From Sphingomonas sp. OK281 (GTDB taxonomy: Bacteria; Pseudomonadota; Alphaproteobacteria; Sphingomonadales; Sphingomonadaceae), in assembly GCF_900115295.1 (NCBI RefSeq), contig NZ_FOVZ01000001.1:62001-126000 (forward strand): DNA of 64,000 nucleotides, written 5' to 3'. A program made the translations under genes and the position numbers. Shown piece after piece: positions 25,369-34,576 of this stretch. Each line of letters opens with the position of its first letter. The first letter of the stretch is position 1. The notes under the pieces are model-generated. The model was not told the DNA's origin and did no database searches. It was given only the letters and a program-made list of their open reading frames with translations.

Positions 25369-27023
25369 GTCGTCCCCTCCAGCGCCGCCCGTCGTTCGCG
25401 TCGCGCGCGTCTCGCCAGCAGGAACAGCAGATATCCGAACGTGCCGCCGGCGAGGACCGCGATCAACCGGAAGACGTCGTCATACGCAAGCACGTTCGCC
25501 TCCCGCGTCGTGGTTTGCGAGAGGATCGCGGCGCCCTCGGCATTGCGCAGGGTCGGATCGACGATCACCCGGCTGACCGCGGCGCCACCCGCGGCGATGC
25601 GCTGCGTCACGATCGGGTCGGTCGGCGAGATCTGCTGGACGAGCGCGACGCTGTTCGCCTTCTCGCGGATCACCTGATAGCTGCCGAGCAACGCGGTGCC
25701 GCCGAGCCCGCCGAGCGAATTGATGATCCCGAACAGCGCGATGAAGCTGATGATGTGCCCCGCACCTTCCTTCAGCGCGCGGGTCATGCCGAACAGCAGC
25801 GCGGGCCCGAGGAAGAACGTCGCGGAGAAGCCGATGATCGCCTGCGTCACGTACATCTGCGGCGCGCGCGTGAGGCTGGTCGCGTAGGAATCGAACCACG
25901 CCGCCACCGCGACCAGGCCGATCGCCAGCATGATCGGGTGGCCGAGCCGCTCGACGTCCAAGGTCACCGCGCTCGCAATCACGCCGGCGACCGACGCGAC
26001 GAAGATGATCAGGAAGAACGGCACAAGCTGGTCGTTGTTCTGGCCCAGCACGGTGAGCAGCCCGACCGACGCATAGGTCTGCTCCGACAGCACGATCCGC
26101 GCCATCACGATGACGATCGTGAACCGGACGATATCGGCGCTGCCCAGCCAGCGGGTGTTGAGCAGCGGGTTGGCGCGGTGATGCTCGACGACGATCGCCG
26201 CGGCGAACATCGGGATCGCGACGATCAGCGCCCAGCCGATCCACGGCGCGTTGGTCCACCACACGATCCGCCCGAGCCCGAGCACCGCGGCGAACAACGC
26301 GGTCGAGCCGGCGAACAGCACGAACGTCAGGAAGTCGAGCGGCTCGAACGCCTTGCTCCGCGTCGTCGGCGGGAGGCGGAGCGCGGCGACTGCTGCGAGC
26401 GACAGCAGCGCGAGCCCGAGTTCGAACAGGTACAAGGTCCGCCACTGCGACATCGCCAGCAGGTCCGGGGAGAACAGCCGCGCGAGCGGGGTCGCGCATT
26501 GCGGAATGCCGATGCCGAGCACGACGGCCTTCAACCGCCATTTCGCGGGAAGCGCCTGCATCACGTAATAGAGGCACAGGCTGCTCAGCGCGGCGCCCGC
26601 CATCCCGCTGATGGCGCGCACCGCAATCGCGGTCGCGAAGCCGTGGACGAACAGGTGCGCGAGCGTGATCAGCACGTAGAGGATCAGGAAGATCATCGCG
26701 AACGGGCGCAGGCCGAACTGCGCGCGGAACTTGATCATCAGCAGGTTTATGCTGACGTTGGTCATCACGTAGACCGTCGGCAGCCAGGCAATTTCGGCAG
26801 GATCGAGCCCGAGCGCACCCTGTAGCGTGTAGGTGTTGGCGCTGATCAGCGCGTTGCCGAAGCCTACCGTCAGGCCGAGCAGGATGCCGATCAGCGCGTA
26901 GGCGATCTGGCGGTGGCGCGGGTGGAGTGGCGAGCCGGGGGAGCCGGGGAGGACGGGGCGTTCGTGTTCGGCGAACTGCCAGTCCTCTTCGCTCAGGAAG
27001 TGTCTGATTCTCTGGGCGATCAT
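25365..27023 (-). CDS. MFS multidrug transporter, DHA2/EmrB family
   Basis: 552-aa inner-membrane proton antiporter with about fourteen helices, the DHA2 layout. The first helices contain LTVGFGNALISANTYTLQGAL, followed by the AEIAWLPTVYVMTNVS motif seen in EmrB-like pumps. I place the start at the ATG ending at 27023; the longer frame reaches into a family A repeat upstream. The region around residues 375-550 shows several Gly-rich helices (IINSLGGLGGTALLGSYQ). It overlaps hlyD (ATGA) and forms a tripartite EmrAB-TolC-like system with the two genes downstream. No dedicated regulator is visible nearby. Confidence 0.92.
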   Translation of the reverse strand: MIAQRIRHFLSEEDWQFAEHERPVLPGSPGSPLHPRHRQIAYALIGILLGLTVGFGNALISANTYTLQGALGLDPAEIAWLPTVYVMTNVSINLLMIKFRAQFGLRPFAMIFLILYVLITLAHLFVHGFATAIAVRAISGMAGAALSSLCLYYVMQALPAKWRLKAVVLGIGIPQCATPLARLFSPDLLAMSQWRTLYLFELGLALLSLAAVAALRLPPTTRSKAFEPLDFLTFVLFAGSTALFAAVLGLGRIVWWTNAPWIGWALIVAIPMFAAAIVVEHHRANPLLNTRWLGSADIVRFTIVIVMARIVLSEQTYASVGLLTVLGQNNDQLVPFFLIIFVASVAGVIASAVTLDVERLGHPIMLAIGLVAVAAWFDSYATSLTRAPQMYVTQAIIGFSATFFLGPALLFGMTRALKEGAGHIISFIALFGIINSLGGLGGTALLGSYQVIREKANSVALVQQISPTDPIVTQRIAAGGAAVSRVIVDPTLRNAEGAAILSQTTTREANVLAYDDVFRLIAVLAGGTFGYLLFLLARRARRERRAALEGTT

Positions 27024-27105
27024 GGTTGGGTGGTTCTGGCATGATCGGGGCGGGGCGTCATTGGGTATCGTTTGGGGCTGTTCGTAATCGCCAGCAAAAA
27101 GCGTC

Positions 27106-27212
27106 ACCACCCCGGCGGAGGCCGGGGCCCAGTTGGGGGACGGGATTAACTGCGGACGGCCCGTCGTTACTGCCACCTTTCCAACTGGGCCCCGGCCTCC
27201 GCCGGGGTGGTT
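27106..27212. repeat. Palindromic repeat family A, copy 3
   Basis: Arms ACCACCCCGGCGGAGGCCGG (from 27106) and CCGGCCTCCGCCGGGGTGGT (to 27211) with a loop of about 45 nt. It lies in the divergent interval between the MFS pump and the MscS gene. Confidence 0.92.
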
Positions 27213-27304
27213 GTTTTTTGATGAGATGGCCGACCTAAGTTCACCACCGACCAAAATGCTGCACTGCAGCGGAACATCCGCCGTCACCCAATCGTTTCGC
27301 TCAA

Positions 27305-28384
27305 ATGCGCATGTTCAGATCGCTCCACATACCCCCCGAATGGGTCTGGCTGGAGAGTGTCGCCGTCGTCTCGGCGGCCGTCCTCGTCGCGCTGGTCGCG
27401 CATTGGCTGACGATGCGGATCGGCGGCCACGCGCAGCGTCGCTCGACCGCCAAGACCGACGGCCTCGTCCTCGCCCGCGTCCGCCGCCCGTTACGCGCGG
27501 TGTTCGTCTCGGTCGCGGTCGCGTTCGTCTCGCGAATCCTGCCGATGGACAACGACATCGAGGATTTGTGGAAACAGCTGCTCGGCTTCCTCGTTCCCGG
27601 GTTGCTCGGCTGGCTCGCGGTCGCGGCGCTGCGCGCGTTCCAGGACGTCATCGAGATCCGCGCCGACATCTCGGTCGAGGACAACCTCCGTGCCCGAAGG
27701 AAACGCACGCGGGCCGCGATCCTCGGGCGGATAGGCACGTTCTTCATCATCTTCGTCAGCGTCTGCCTGATGTTGCTCAGCGTCCCCGGCATTCGCTCGA
27801 TCGGCGTCACGCTGATGGCGTCGGCGGGTATCGCCGGCCTCGTCGTCGGTGCGGCGGCTCAGCCTGCGCTGAAGAACCTGATCGCCGGCGTGCAGATGGC
27901 GTTCACCGAGCCGATCCGGATCGACGACGTGCTGATCGTCGACGGCGAATGGGGGCGGGTCGAGCAGATCAACCTGACGTTCGTGGTCATCAAGATCTGG
28001 GATGAGCGCCGCCTCGTCGTGCCGGTGTCGAAGTTCCTCGAACAGAGCTTCCAGAACTGGACGCGCGAGACCAGCCAGTTGATGGGCTCGGTGTTCTGGT
28101 ATCTGGACCCGTCCGCGGACGTGCCGAGGTTGCGCGAGAAGCTGGGCGAGATCGTCACGTCGAATCCGCGCTGGGATAAGAGGTTCTACAACCTTCAGGT
28201 GACGGACGTGAAGACGGACTGCATCGAACTGCGCGGGCTGATGACCGCGAAAGATGCGGCGATCGCGTTCGATCTGCGGTGTGATGTGCGCGAGGCGTTG
28301 CTGAAGTATATCCGCGAGGAAATGCCCGAAGCCATCCCGCGCAACCGCCTACTGATGGCGCCGGACCCAGTGAGCCGCGCCTGA
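27305..28384 (+). CDS. MscS-family mechanosensitive ion channel
   Basis: 359 aa. An N-terminal membrane helix and two further helices (residues about 60-110) are followed by the pore-lining TM3-like segment VTLMASAGIAGLVVGAAAQPALKN, whose Gly/Ala spacing is the MscS signature. The beta domain begins IRIDDVLIVDGEWGRVEQI, also diagnostic, and the C-terminal alpha/beta domain follows. It relieves turgor on hypo-osmotic shock. The start MRMF at 27305 has no strong ribosome binding site. It is divergent from the efflux operon, and a family C repeat lies directly after its stop. Confidence 0.93.
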   Translation: MRMFRSLHIPPEWVWLESVAVVSAAVLVALVAHWLTMRIGGHAQRRSTAKTDGLVLARVRRPLRAVFVSVAVAFVSRILPMDNDIEDLWKQLLGFLVPGLLGWLAVAALRAFQDVIEIRADISVEDNLRARRKRTRAAILGRIGTFFIIFVSVCLMLLSVPGIRSIGVTLMASAGIAGLVVGAAAQPALKNLIAGVQMAFTEPIRIDDVLIVDGEWGRVEQINLTFVVIKIWDERRLVVPVSKFLEQSFQNWTRETSQLMGSVFWYLDPSADVPRLREKLGEIVTSNPRWDKRFYNLQVTDVKTDCIELRGLMTAKDAAIAFDLRCDVREALLKYIREEMPEAIPRNRLLMAPDPVSRA

Positions 28385-28499
28385 CTTCCCCCCTCCCTGG
28401 AAGGGAGGGGCCGGGGGTGGGTCGGCTTCCGCATAGTCCCAGGTGTGTTGACACAAACTAGCCAACCCACCCCCAACCCCTCCCTTCCAGGGAGGGGGG
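28385..28499. repeat. Palindromic repeat family C, copy 2
   Basis: Arms TTCCCCCCTCCCTGGAAGGG... and its complement ...CCCTTCCAGGGAGGGGGG around a loop. It lies between the convergent mscS and otsA genes and is well placed to terminate both. Confidence 0.9.
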
Positions 28500-28538
28500 C
28501 AAGAAGTTGCGTTCCCCCCCATTCAAAGGGCCAAGGAG

Positions 28539-29927
28539 TCAGGCCTCGACGTGCTCGGGCACTGCCTCCAGCGCTGTGATGAACAGCTCGCACCACCACA
28601 TCACGTCCTCCTTGCGGACGTTGTCGATCAGCTTCTCCCACCGCGCCTTGCGCTCGGCCAGCGGCATCTTCAGCGCCCGGTCGATCGCGTCGGACATTTC
28701 CTCGGGGCTGTACGGATTGACCAGCACCGCGTCCTTCAACTGCGTCGCCGCGCCCGCGAAGTGCGACAGCACCAGCACGCCCGGATCCTCGGGGTCCTGC
28801 GCCGCCACATATTCCTTCGCGACGAGGTTCATCCCGTCGCGCAACGGCGTCACCAACCCAACGCGCGCCGCGCGGTAGATCCCCGCCAGCACGTCACGCG
28901 GGAAACCCTGGTTGACGTAGCGGATCGGCGTCCAGTCGATATCCGAATATTCGCCGTTGATCCGCCCCGACATCGAATCGAGGTTCGCGCGGATCTCCTG
29001 GTACGTATCGACCTTCTCGCGCGAAGGCGGCGCGATCTGGAGCATGTAGACCAGCCCGCGCCGGTCCGGATGCGACCCGAGGAAGCGCTCGTAGCCCGCA
29101 AACCGCTCGGCAAGCCCCTTCGAATAATCGAGCCGGTCGACCCCGACGATCAGGCTGCGCCCGGTCGCGGACATGTACATCCGCTCCTTGGCATGCCGCG
29201 CCGCGTCGCTGTTCGCCGACTTCTCGAAGTCCGCGGTCTCGATCCCGATCGGCGTCGTGATCGCCTTGATCGTGCGATCGCCGACCGTCACCCAGCCATC
29301 CTCGCCGACCACGCCGTCGAGCTGGCTGGTGACATAGTGCAGGAAGCTGTCGAGCCAGTCCTGCGTCTGGAAACCGATCACGTCGTACGCGAACATCGAT
29401 TCGACCAGCGCGCGGTGGCTCGGCAGCGACAGCAGCATCGCCATCGGCGGCCACGGAATGTGGAGGAAGAACCCGATCTTGTTCTCGACGCCGAGCTTGC
29501 GCAGTTCCTGCCCAAGCGGGACGTGGTGGTAATCGTGGACCCACACCAGATCCTCGGGTTCGATCAACGGCAGCACCGTCTCCGCGAACCGCTTATTGAC
29601 GCGAGCATAGCCGCTGGAGAAATCGCGCTCGAACTCGGTCAGGTCGATCCGGTAATGGAACAGCGGCCACAAGGTCCGGTTCGCATAGCCATTATAATAT
29701 TCGTCGAAATCCTGCTCTTCGAGGTCGATCGTCGCGGTGGTGACGCCCTTGCCCTGCTGGAAATTGATGTGCCCCGTGAAGGTCTCGGTAGTCGATCCCG
29801 ACCAGCCGAACCACACGCCGCCCTTTTCGCGCAGAGCGGCGAGCAACGCGACCGCGAGGCCACCCTGGTTGCCCGAAGGCGCGTCGACCGACTGGACGCG
29901 GTTCGAGATGACGACGAGGCGGCTCAT
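28539..29927 (-). CDS. otsA: Trehalose-6-phosphate synthase (GT20)
   Basis: 462-aa cytosolic enzyme making trehalose-6-phosphate from UDP-glucose and glucose-6-phosphate. Conserved GT20 blocks are present: LVVISNRV at the start, GGLAVALLAAL, WVHDYHHVPLGQELRK, FFLHIPWPP, DVIGFQTQDWLDSF, VDRLDYSKGL and VTPLRDGMNLVAKEYVA. I chose the ATG at 29927, which overlaps the stop of the GH15 gene (ATGA) and puts the first motif at the N-terminus. It is third in the operon otsB-GH15-otsA. The pathway yields trehalose for osmotic and desiccation protection. Confidence 0.96.
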   Translation of the reverse strand: MSRLVVISNRVQSVDAPSGNQGGLAVALLAALREKGGVWFGWSGSTTETFTGHINFQQGKGVTTATIDLEEQDFDEYYNGYANRTLWPLFHYRIDLTEFERDFSSGYARVNKRFAETVLPLIEPEDLVWVHDYHHVPLGQELRKLGVENKIGFFLHIPWPPMAMLLSLPSHRALVESMFAYDVIGFQTQDWLDSFLHYVTSQLDGVVGEDGWVTVGDRTIKAITTPIGIETADFEKSANSDAARHAKERMYMSATGRSLIVGVDRLDYSKGLAERFAGYERFLGSHPDRRGLVYMLQIAPPSREKVDTYQEIRANLDSMSGRINGEYSDIDWTPIRYVNQGFPRDVLAGIYRAARVGLVTPLRDGMNLVAKEYVAAQDPEDPGVLVLSHFAGAATQLKDAVLVNPYSPEEMSDAIDRALKMPLAERKARWEKLIDNVRKEDVMWWCELFITALEAVPEHVEA

Positions 29928-31720
29928 CGGACGGCACTCCACGGCTTGCTGAGAAGGACCGCGCAGTTGATCAGCCCCACCAGCGAATAGGTTTGCGGAT
30001 AATTGCCCCACAGCTCGCCGGTGTTCGGGTCGATGTCCTCGGACAGCAGCCCGGCCGGCGTCCGCCGCGCGACCATCTCGCAGAACAGCGCGCGCGCGTC
30101 GGTGGTCCGGCCGGTCGCATGCAGCGCTTCGATCAGCCAGAAGGTGCAGACGTTGAACGCGGTATGGGGCAGGCCGAAATCATCCTCGGTCGCATAGCGC
30201 AGCATGTGGCTGCCGCGCCGCAGACCCTCCTCGACCGCCTTCAGCGTCGACTGGAACCGCGGATCGTCGGGCGCGAAGAAGCGCAGGTCGAGCAGCTGGA
30301 TCAGGCTCGCATCGAGATCGTCGCCACCGAACGTCGCCGAAATTCGCTGTGTATCCTCGCGCCACGCCGATTGCTCGATCGTCGTACGGATCGTGTTGGC
30401 ACGCTCTTCCCAGAACGTCCGACGATCCTCGAGCCCGAGCACCTCGGCGGCATTGGCCAGCCGATCGCACGCCGCCCAGCACATCGCCGCCGAATAGGTG
30501 TGGACGTGCGCCTTGGTACGCAGCTCCCACAGCCCTGCGTCGGGCTTGTCGTACGTTTCCCACGCACGGTCGCCGACCAGTTCGAGGCTCTTGAAATCCT
30601 CTTCGCTCGACATCCGGAACAGCCGCTTGTCGAAGAACGCCTGGACATCGGACAGGATGATCTGACCGTACGCGTCGTGCTGGATCTGCTCGTACGCCTG
30701 GTTGCCGACGCGCACCGGACCCATGCCGCGATAGCCGGGCAGGTCGCTCTCGATCCTCTCGATCAGCGTCGCCTCGCCGCCGACCCCGTAGAGCGGCTGG
30801 ACATGGCCGCCCTTCGACGCGTCGACAATGTTGCGCAGATATTCGAGATAGCCTTCGAGCACGTCGAGCGCACCCAGCCGGTTCAGCGCCTGCACGGTAT
30901 AATAGGCGTCGCGGATCCAGCAGTAGCGATAGTCCCAGTTGCGCTCCGAGCCCTCATGCTCGGGGATCGAGGTGGTGAGCGCGGCGACGATCGCGCCGGT
31001 CTCCTCGTGCTGGCACAGCTTCAGCGTGATCGCGGCGCGGATGACGACGTCCTGCCACTCGACCGGCGTCGCGAGGCCGCGCACCCAGTGCCGCCACTCG
31101 TCCTTGGTCCGCGACAGCATCGCTTCCGCCGCCTCGTGCAGCACGCCCGCGAAGCTCTCGTCGGGGCCGAGGAACAGGTGCATTTGCCGCTCGAGCCGGA
31201 ACCAGTTCTCGCCGACGATATGCCCGACCGGCGCATCGGTGGTCAGCCGCAGCGTCTGGTCGTCCATCAGGAAGCGGATGTGGTTCGATCCCTGCGTGTG
31301 TTCGGTCGGCTTCCCCCAGTTCGTCGCGATGCGCATCCGAACGCGAATGCGTGGCGAGCCGGCCACCGGTTTGACGATCCGGACGAAGCTGGTCGGGCGA
31401 TAGGTGCGGCCTTCGCGCACGAAGCGCGGGCAGAAATCGATCACCTCGACCGCGTTGCCGGCCTCGTCCTCGTGCCGCGTCACCAGAATCGGCGTGTTGC
31501 GGATATAGGCCTGCGTGGTTTTCGCACCGCCCTCCAGTTCGATCGCCCAAAACCCGGTCTTGGGCGCATCGCCGCCAAGCAGCGCGCAGAACGCCGGGTC
31601 GCCGTCGACGCGAGGCACGCAGCCCCAGACGAACGTGCCGGTCTTGTCGATCAGTGCGGAGACCTGGCAATTGCCGATCGGCCACAGGTTCATGTCGGCC
31701 TTTTGGATAGGTGCGGTCAT
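29924..31720 (-). CDS. Glycoside hydrolase family 15 protein (glucoamylase/trehalase-like)
   Basis: 598 aa. An N-terminal beta-sandwich (residues 1-250; MNLWPIGNCQVSALIDKTG is the typical beginning) is followed by an (alpha/alpha)6 barrel with RNWDYRYCWIRDAYY, the conserved GH15 substrate-binding/catalytic block, and LWELRTKAHVHTYS. There is no signal peptide, so it acts in the cytosol. GH15 members in trehalose loci include acid trehalases and alpha-glucan hydrolases. Its overlaps with otsB and otsA (four bases at each junction) show tight coupling. A role in recycling trehalose or a related glucan is inferred from context. Confidence 0.93.
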   Translation of the reverse strand: MTAPIQKADMNLWPIGNCQVSALIDKTGTFVWGCVPRVDGDPAFCALLGGDAPKTGFWAIELEGGAKTTQAYIRNTPILVTRHEDEAGNAVEVIDFCPRFVREGRTYRPTSFVRIVKPVAGSPRIRVRMRIATNWGKPTEHTQGSNHIRFLMDDQTLRLTTDAPVGHIVGENWFRLERQMHLFLGPDESFAGVLHEAAEAMLSRTKDEWRHWVRGLATPVEWQDVVIRAAITLKLCQHEETGAIVAALTTSIPEHEGSERNWDYRYCWIRDAYYTVQALNRLGALDVLEGYLEYLRNIVDASKGGHVQPLYGVGGEATLIERIESDLPGYRGMGPVRVGNQAYEQIQHDAYGQIILSDVQAFFDKRLFRMSSEEDFKSLELVGDRAWETYDKPDAGLWELRTKAHVHTYSAAMCWAACDRLANAAEVLGLEDRRTFWEERANTIRTTIEQSAWREDTQRISATFGGDDLDASLIQLLDLRFFAPDDPRFQSTLKAVEEGLRRGSHMLRYATEDDFGLPHTAFNVCTFWLIEALHATGRTTDARALFCEMVARRTPAGLLSEDIDPNTGELWGNYPQTYSLVGLINCAVLLSKPWSAVR

Positions 31721-32508
31721 CGTGTTTCCAACATGGGTGTTTCCAATATGGCAGCAATCCAGTCGCGAAGTGCGGCAACGTCGTTCAGGCGGTAGGTGGC
31801 GGCGGTAGGCCGTTGCTCACCGATCAGCACGCCCGCCCCGCCAAGATCGCGCGCGGCCTCGAACCCGTCCTCGTCGGTAACGTCGTCGCCGAAGAAATAC
31901 GGCACGCTGCCCGCCATCGCCGGCGCAGCGATCAGGTTGCGGAGGGCAGCGCCCTTGTCACCGGGGGTGCGCAGTTCGACCATCATCTTGCCGCGCTGAA
32001 GTGTGAGGCCGTGCGTGACGGCTAAGTCTTCGGCGAGGCGGACGGCGGCGGGTTCGAAGTCCGGCGCCATCCGATAATGCAGCCCGGCGCCGAGGCTCTT
32101 GGCTTCGTAGACGAGCCCGTTGGCGTCGGCGAAGTCGCGGAACGCGCCGGCGGCGGCTTCGAGCGAAGCGGGGCGCTCAGCGGCAACATGGCCGTCATCG
32201 GGCGTACGCGTTTCGGCCCCGTGGCTGCCCGCGACCGCGAACAAATGCGCGTGGCGGCCGAGCATCGCGTCGAGCTGCGCGATCGACCGCCCGCTGATGA
32301 TCGCGACGCGACCGGGAAAGCGCTCGGCGAGCGTATCGAGCGTGTCGAGCAGGATCTGGTCGACGACGACCGCATCCGGCGTCGCGGCAAGATCGACGAG
32401 CGTCCCGTCGAAATCGAAGAAAAGGCTCACGGCGTCGGGCACGGCAAGGGGCGGCGCGAGGACATCAGTCGCGGGCTGGCGTTCGGCTAGCATCATCCCT
32501 GAACCCAT
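31717..32508 (-). CDS. otsB: Trehalose-6-phosphate phosphatase
   Basis: 263-aa HAD-superfamily phosphatase completing trehalose synthesis. The nucleophile motif is LFFDFDGTLVDLA near residue 30. IISGRS provides motif II, the lysine region KMMVELRTPGDKG motif III, and YFFGDDVTDEDGF motif IV. The first 27 residues are a variable tail, and a second in-frame ATG at 32496 is equally possible as the start. It is first in the operon, and its stop overlaps the GH15 start. Repeats of families A and B fill the 600 bp upstream, so the promoter cannot be placed. Confidence 0.95.
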   Translation of the reverse strand: MGSGMMLAERQPATDVLAPPLAVPDAVSLFFDFDGTLVDLAATPDAVVVDQILLDTLDTLAERFPGRVAIISGRSIAQLDAMLGRHAHLFAVAGSHGAETRTPDDGHVAAERPASLEAAAGAFRDFADANGLVYEAKSLGAGLHYRMAPDFEPAAVRLAEDLAVTHGLTLQRGKMMVELRTPGDKGAALRNLIAAPAMAGSVPYFFGDDVTDEDGFEAARDLGGAGVLIGEQRPTAATYRLNDVAALRDWIAAILETPMLETR

Positions 32509-32602
32509 AGCGCCACCGCTCCGTTCCGCTGCACTGCAAAATTGGAACGGGTGCGGTTCGATTCTTTGGGGGTGGGGAGGGGTGGAGCACGGCAGTCCCT
32601 CA

Positions 32603-32630
32603 CTGTTCTCCCGCGAACGCGGGGGCCCAT
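32603..32630. repeat. Family B half-copy (single arm)
   Basis: One arm only, TGTTCTCCCGCGAACGCGGG plus a few bases. The matching arm is missing or degraded around 32660-32690. It looks like a decayed copy. Confidence 0.65.
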
Positions 32631-32718
32631 GACCTAGCAGTACACCGTCCGTAAGCCTGCCCCCCGTCGCCGCGAGAGAACAAGGCGGAGGCTGACCCCG
32701 ATGTTCCTGTCGCGTCCT

Positions 32719-32821
32719 ACCACCCCGGCGAAGGCCGGGGCCCAGTTGGGGGACGGCAATGAAGCACGTTGCGCGCTATTACCTCAGACGTTCCAACTGG
32801 ACCCCGGCCTCCGCCGGGGAA
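32719..32821. repeat. Palindromic repeat family A, copy 4
   Basis: Left arm ACCACCCCGGCGAAGGCCGG from 32719; right arm CCCCGGCCTCCGCCGGGGA to 32821, its outer end lacking the final TGGT. The loop is about 42 nt. It lies upstream of otsB. Confidence 0.9.
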
Positions 32822-32865
32822 GCGTCAAAGGATGCGCATCTCACTCCCTTTAAGGCCAGAGACCT

Positions 32866-32922
32866 TGTTTCCCCGCGAAGGCGGGGACCCAGACTGGGCT
32901 CCCGCCTTCGCGGGAGAACAAA
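32866..32922. repeat. Palindromic repeat family B, copy 3
   Basis: Arms TGTTTCCCCGCGAAGGCGGG and CCCGCCTTCGCGGGAGAACA with a loop of only about ten nucleotides around ACCCAGACTGGGCT. It forms a strong hairpin in the otsB/NodT divergent region. Confidence 0.9.
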
Positions 32923-33103
32923 TTAGCAGGGGGTGGCCCACGTTAAACGGCGCATCAAACGCTCCATCGGGATAGCAGCTAGGCAAGTACGCGTAGACGG
33001 CGCCAGTTGAAGCCCCCACCCCCCTCCAATCCAACCCACCTGCGACACCTCGCGACACAAAACCGCTGGACTAGCTCCAGCCGCTTGGCCAAGCCTGCCA
33101 ACC

Positions 33104-34576
33104 ATGTCCCGCGTCCGCGCCCTCCTCATCGCACCCGTCTCCGCGGCCGTCCTGCTAGCCGGCTGCACCGTCGGCCCGGACTACCACCCCAAGGCCGCCG
33201 CGGAGCTGGGCGTCCCCGACGCCTATTCGGTCACTCCCGAGACCAAGCCCGAAGACCTGACCCGCTGGTGGCAGAAATTCGACGACCCCGTCCTCGGCCA
33301 GCTCGTCGAGCAGGCCGCCGCCGCCAACCTCGACCTCGCACAATCCGTCGCCCGCCTCCGCCAGGCCCGCGAAAGCCTGCTCCAGAACCGCGCGTCGCTG
33401 CTTCCGACGGTCAACGGCTCGGCCGGCTATCAGCGCAACGAGAACGTCCGCGGTGGCGGACGCTCGTTCACGCTGCCCGACGGTACCGTCGTCGATACCG
33501 GCGGCGGCGGCGCGAACAGCTTCACGCTCGGCGCCAGCGCCAGCTACCAGGTCGGCGTGTTCGGCGAGATCCGCCGCACCGTCGAGGCGAGCCGCGCGGA
33601 GTACGCCGCGTCGGGCTACGACTACGCCACCGTCCTCATCTCGGTCGAAAGCGAGGTCGCGCGCAACTACGTCCTAGCGCGACTCTACCAGCAGCAGCTC
33701 GCCAACGCCCGTGCCTCGCTCGCGATCCAGGACGACAATCTCGAGATCGCCGGCTTCCGCGTCCAGGCCGGGCTCGTCTCCAGCGTCGACGCCGAACAGG
33801 CCCGCGCCCAGCGCGCGCAGACCGCCGCGACGATCCCCAGCCTCGACCAGCAATATGCCGCCGCCGTGGCGCGGATCGGCGTGCTGACCGCGCAGGCGCC
33901 CGGCGCGCTCCGGACGATGATGGCGCCCGCGAAGGCAATCCCGACCGGCCCCGCCGCAGTCGGCGTCGGCATCCCGGCCGACACGCTGCGTCAGCGTCCC
34001 GACATCCGCTCAGCCGAACGCGCGCTCGCCGCCGCGACGGCGCGGATCGGCGTGGCCAAGGCGCAGCTCTATCCCGCGCTCGCGATCACCGGTAATCTGA
34101 ACACCAACGCGACCTCGATCGGCAGCATCGGCGACGCAATCACCGGCAGCCTGTTCGCCGGGCTGACCCAGGCGATCTTCAACGGCGGGCGTCTCCGCTC
34201 GCAGGTCCGCACCAGCGAAGCCGCCGCCGATGGTGCGTTCGCGCTCTACAAGTCGACCGTGCTGACGTCGCTCGAAGACGTCGAGAACGCGGTCGTCGCG
34301 CTGCAGACCGCGCAGGAACGCGAGCGCCAGTTTGCGATCGCACTCGACGCGTCGAACAATTCCGCGATCCTCAGCCGTAGCCAATACCGCACCGGCCTCA
34401 CCGATTTCACCACGCTCAACCAGCAGGAAACCGCGCTCCTGTCCGCGCGCAACGGGGCGACGCAAGCGCGCGCCGACGCGGCCACCGCGTTGATCGCACT
34501 TTATGCCGCACTCGGCGGCGGCTGGGACTCCACCGTGATCCCGCAAGCGCCCATATCCAATCCAGAGGCACGCTGA
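33104..34576 (+). CDS. NodT-family RND/ABC efflux outer-membrane lipoprotein
   Basis: 490 aa. A clear lipoprotein signal peptide ends in LLAGC with the lipidated cysteine at residue 21, followed by TVGPDYHPK. TRWWQKFDDPVLGQLVEQA and two OEP domains with the family helices follow, ending LIALYAALGGGWD. It forms the outer-membrane channel of a tripartite pump. Its stop (TGA at 34574-34576) overlaps the ATG of the MacA-like adaptor, so the four-gene operon NodT-MacA-ATPase-permease begins here. Unlike the NodT gene at 22316, its N-terminus is normal. Confidence 0.93.
   Translation: MSRVRALLIAPVSAAVLLAGCTVGPDYHPKAAAELGVPDAYSVTPETKPEDLTRWWQKFDDPVLGQLVEQAAAANLDLAQSVARLRQARESLLQNRASLLPTVNGSAGYQRNENVRGGGRSFTLPDGTVVDTGGGGANSFTLGASASYQVGVFGEIRRTVEASRAEYAASGYDYATVLISVESEVARNYVLARLYQQQLANARASLAIQDDNLEIAGFRVQAGLVSSVDAEQARAQRAQTAATIPSLDQQYAAAVARIGVLTAQAPGALRTMMAPAKAIPTGPAAVGVGIPADTLRQRPDIRSAERALAAATARIGVAKAQLYPALAITGNLNTNATSIGSIGDAITGSLFAGLTQAIFNGGRLRSQVRTSEAAADGAFALYKSTVLTSLEDVENAVVALQTAQERERQFAIALDASNNSAILSRSQYRTGLTDFTTLNQQETALLSARNGATQARADAATALIALYAALGGGWDSTVIPQAPISNPEAR

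Larger units (their letters stand above)
32509..33103. other. Repeat-rich 595-bp intergenic region between otsB and the NodT gene
   Basis: This divergent region holds no gene. It contains a single family B arm (32603-32630), a complete family A palindrome (32719-32821) and a complete family B palindrome (32866-32922). Promoters for otsB and for the efflux operon should lie here, but no clear -35/-10 pair could be told from the GC-rich background. Confidence 0.75.

Noticed and set aside
27024..27287. N-terminal extension of the EmrB-like transporter
   Set aside because: It translates a family A palindrome and precedes the conserved start; the ATG ending at 27023 fits the family.
28551..31795. 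Long plus-strand frames opposite otsA and the GH15 gene
   Set aside because: Both are shadows of strongly supported minus-strand genes with clear family motifs.
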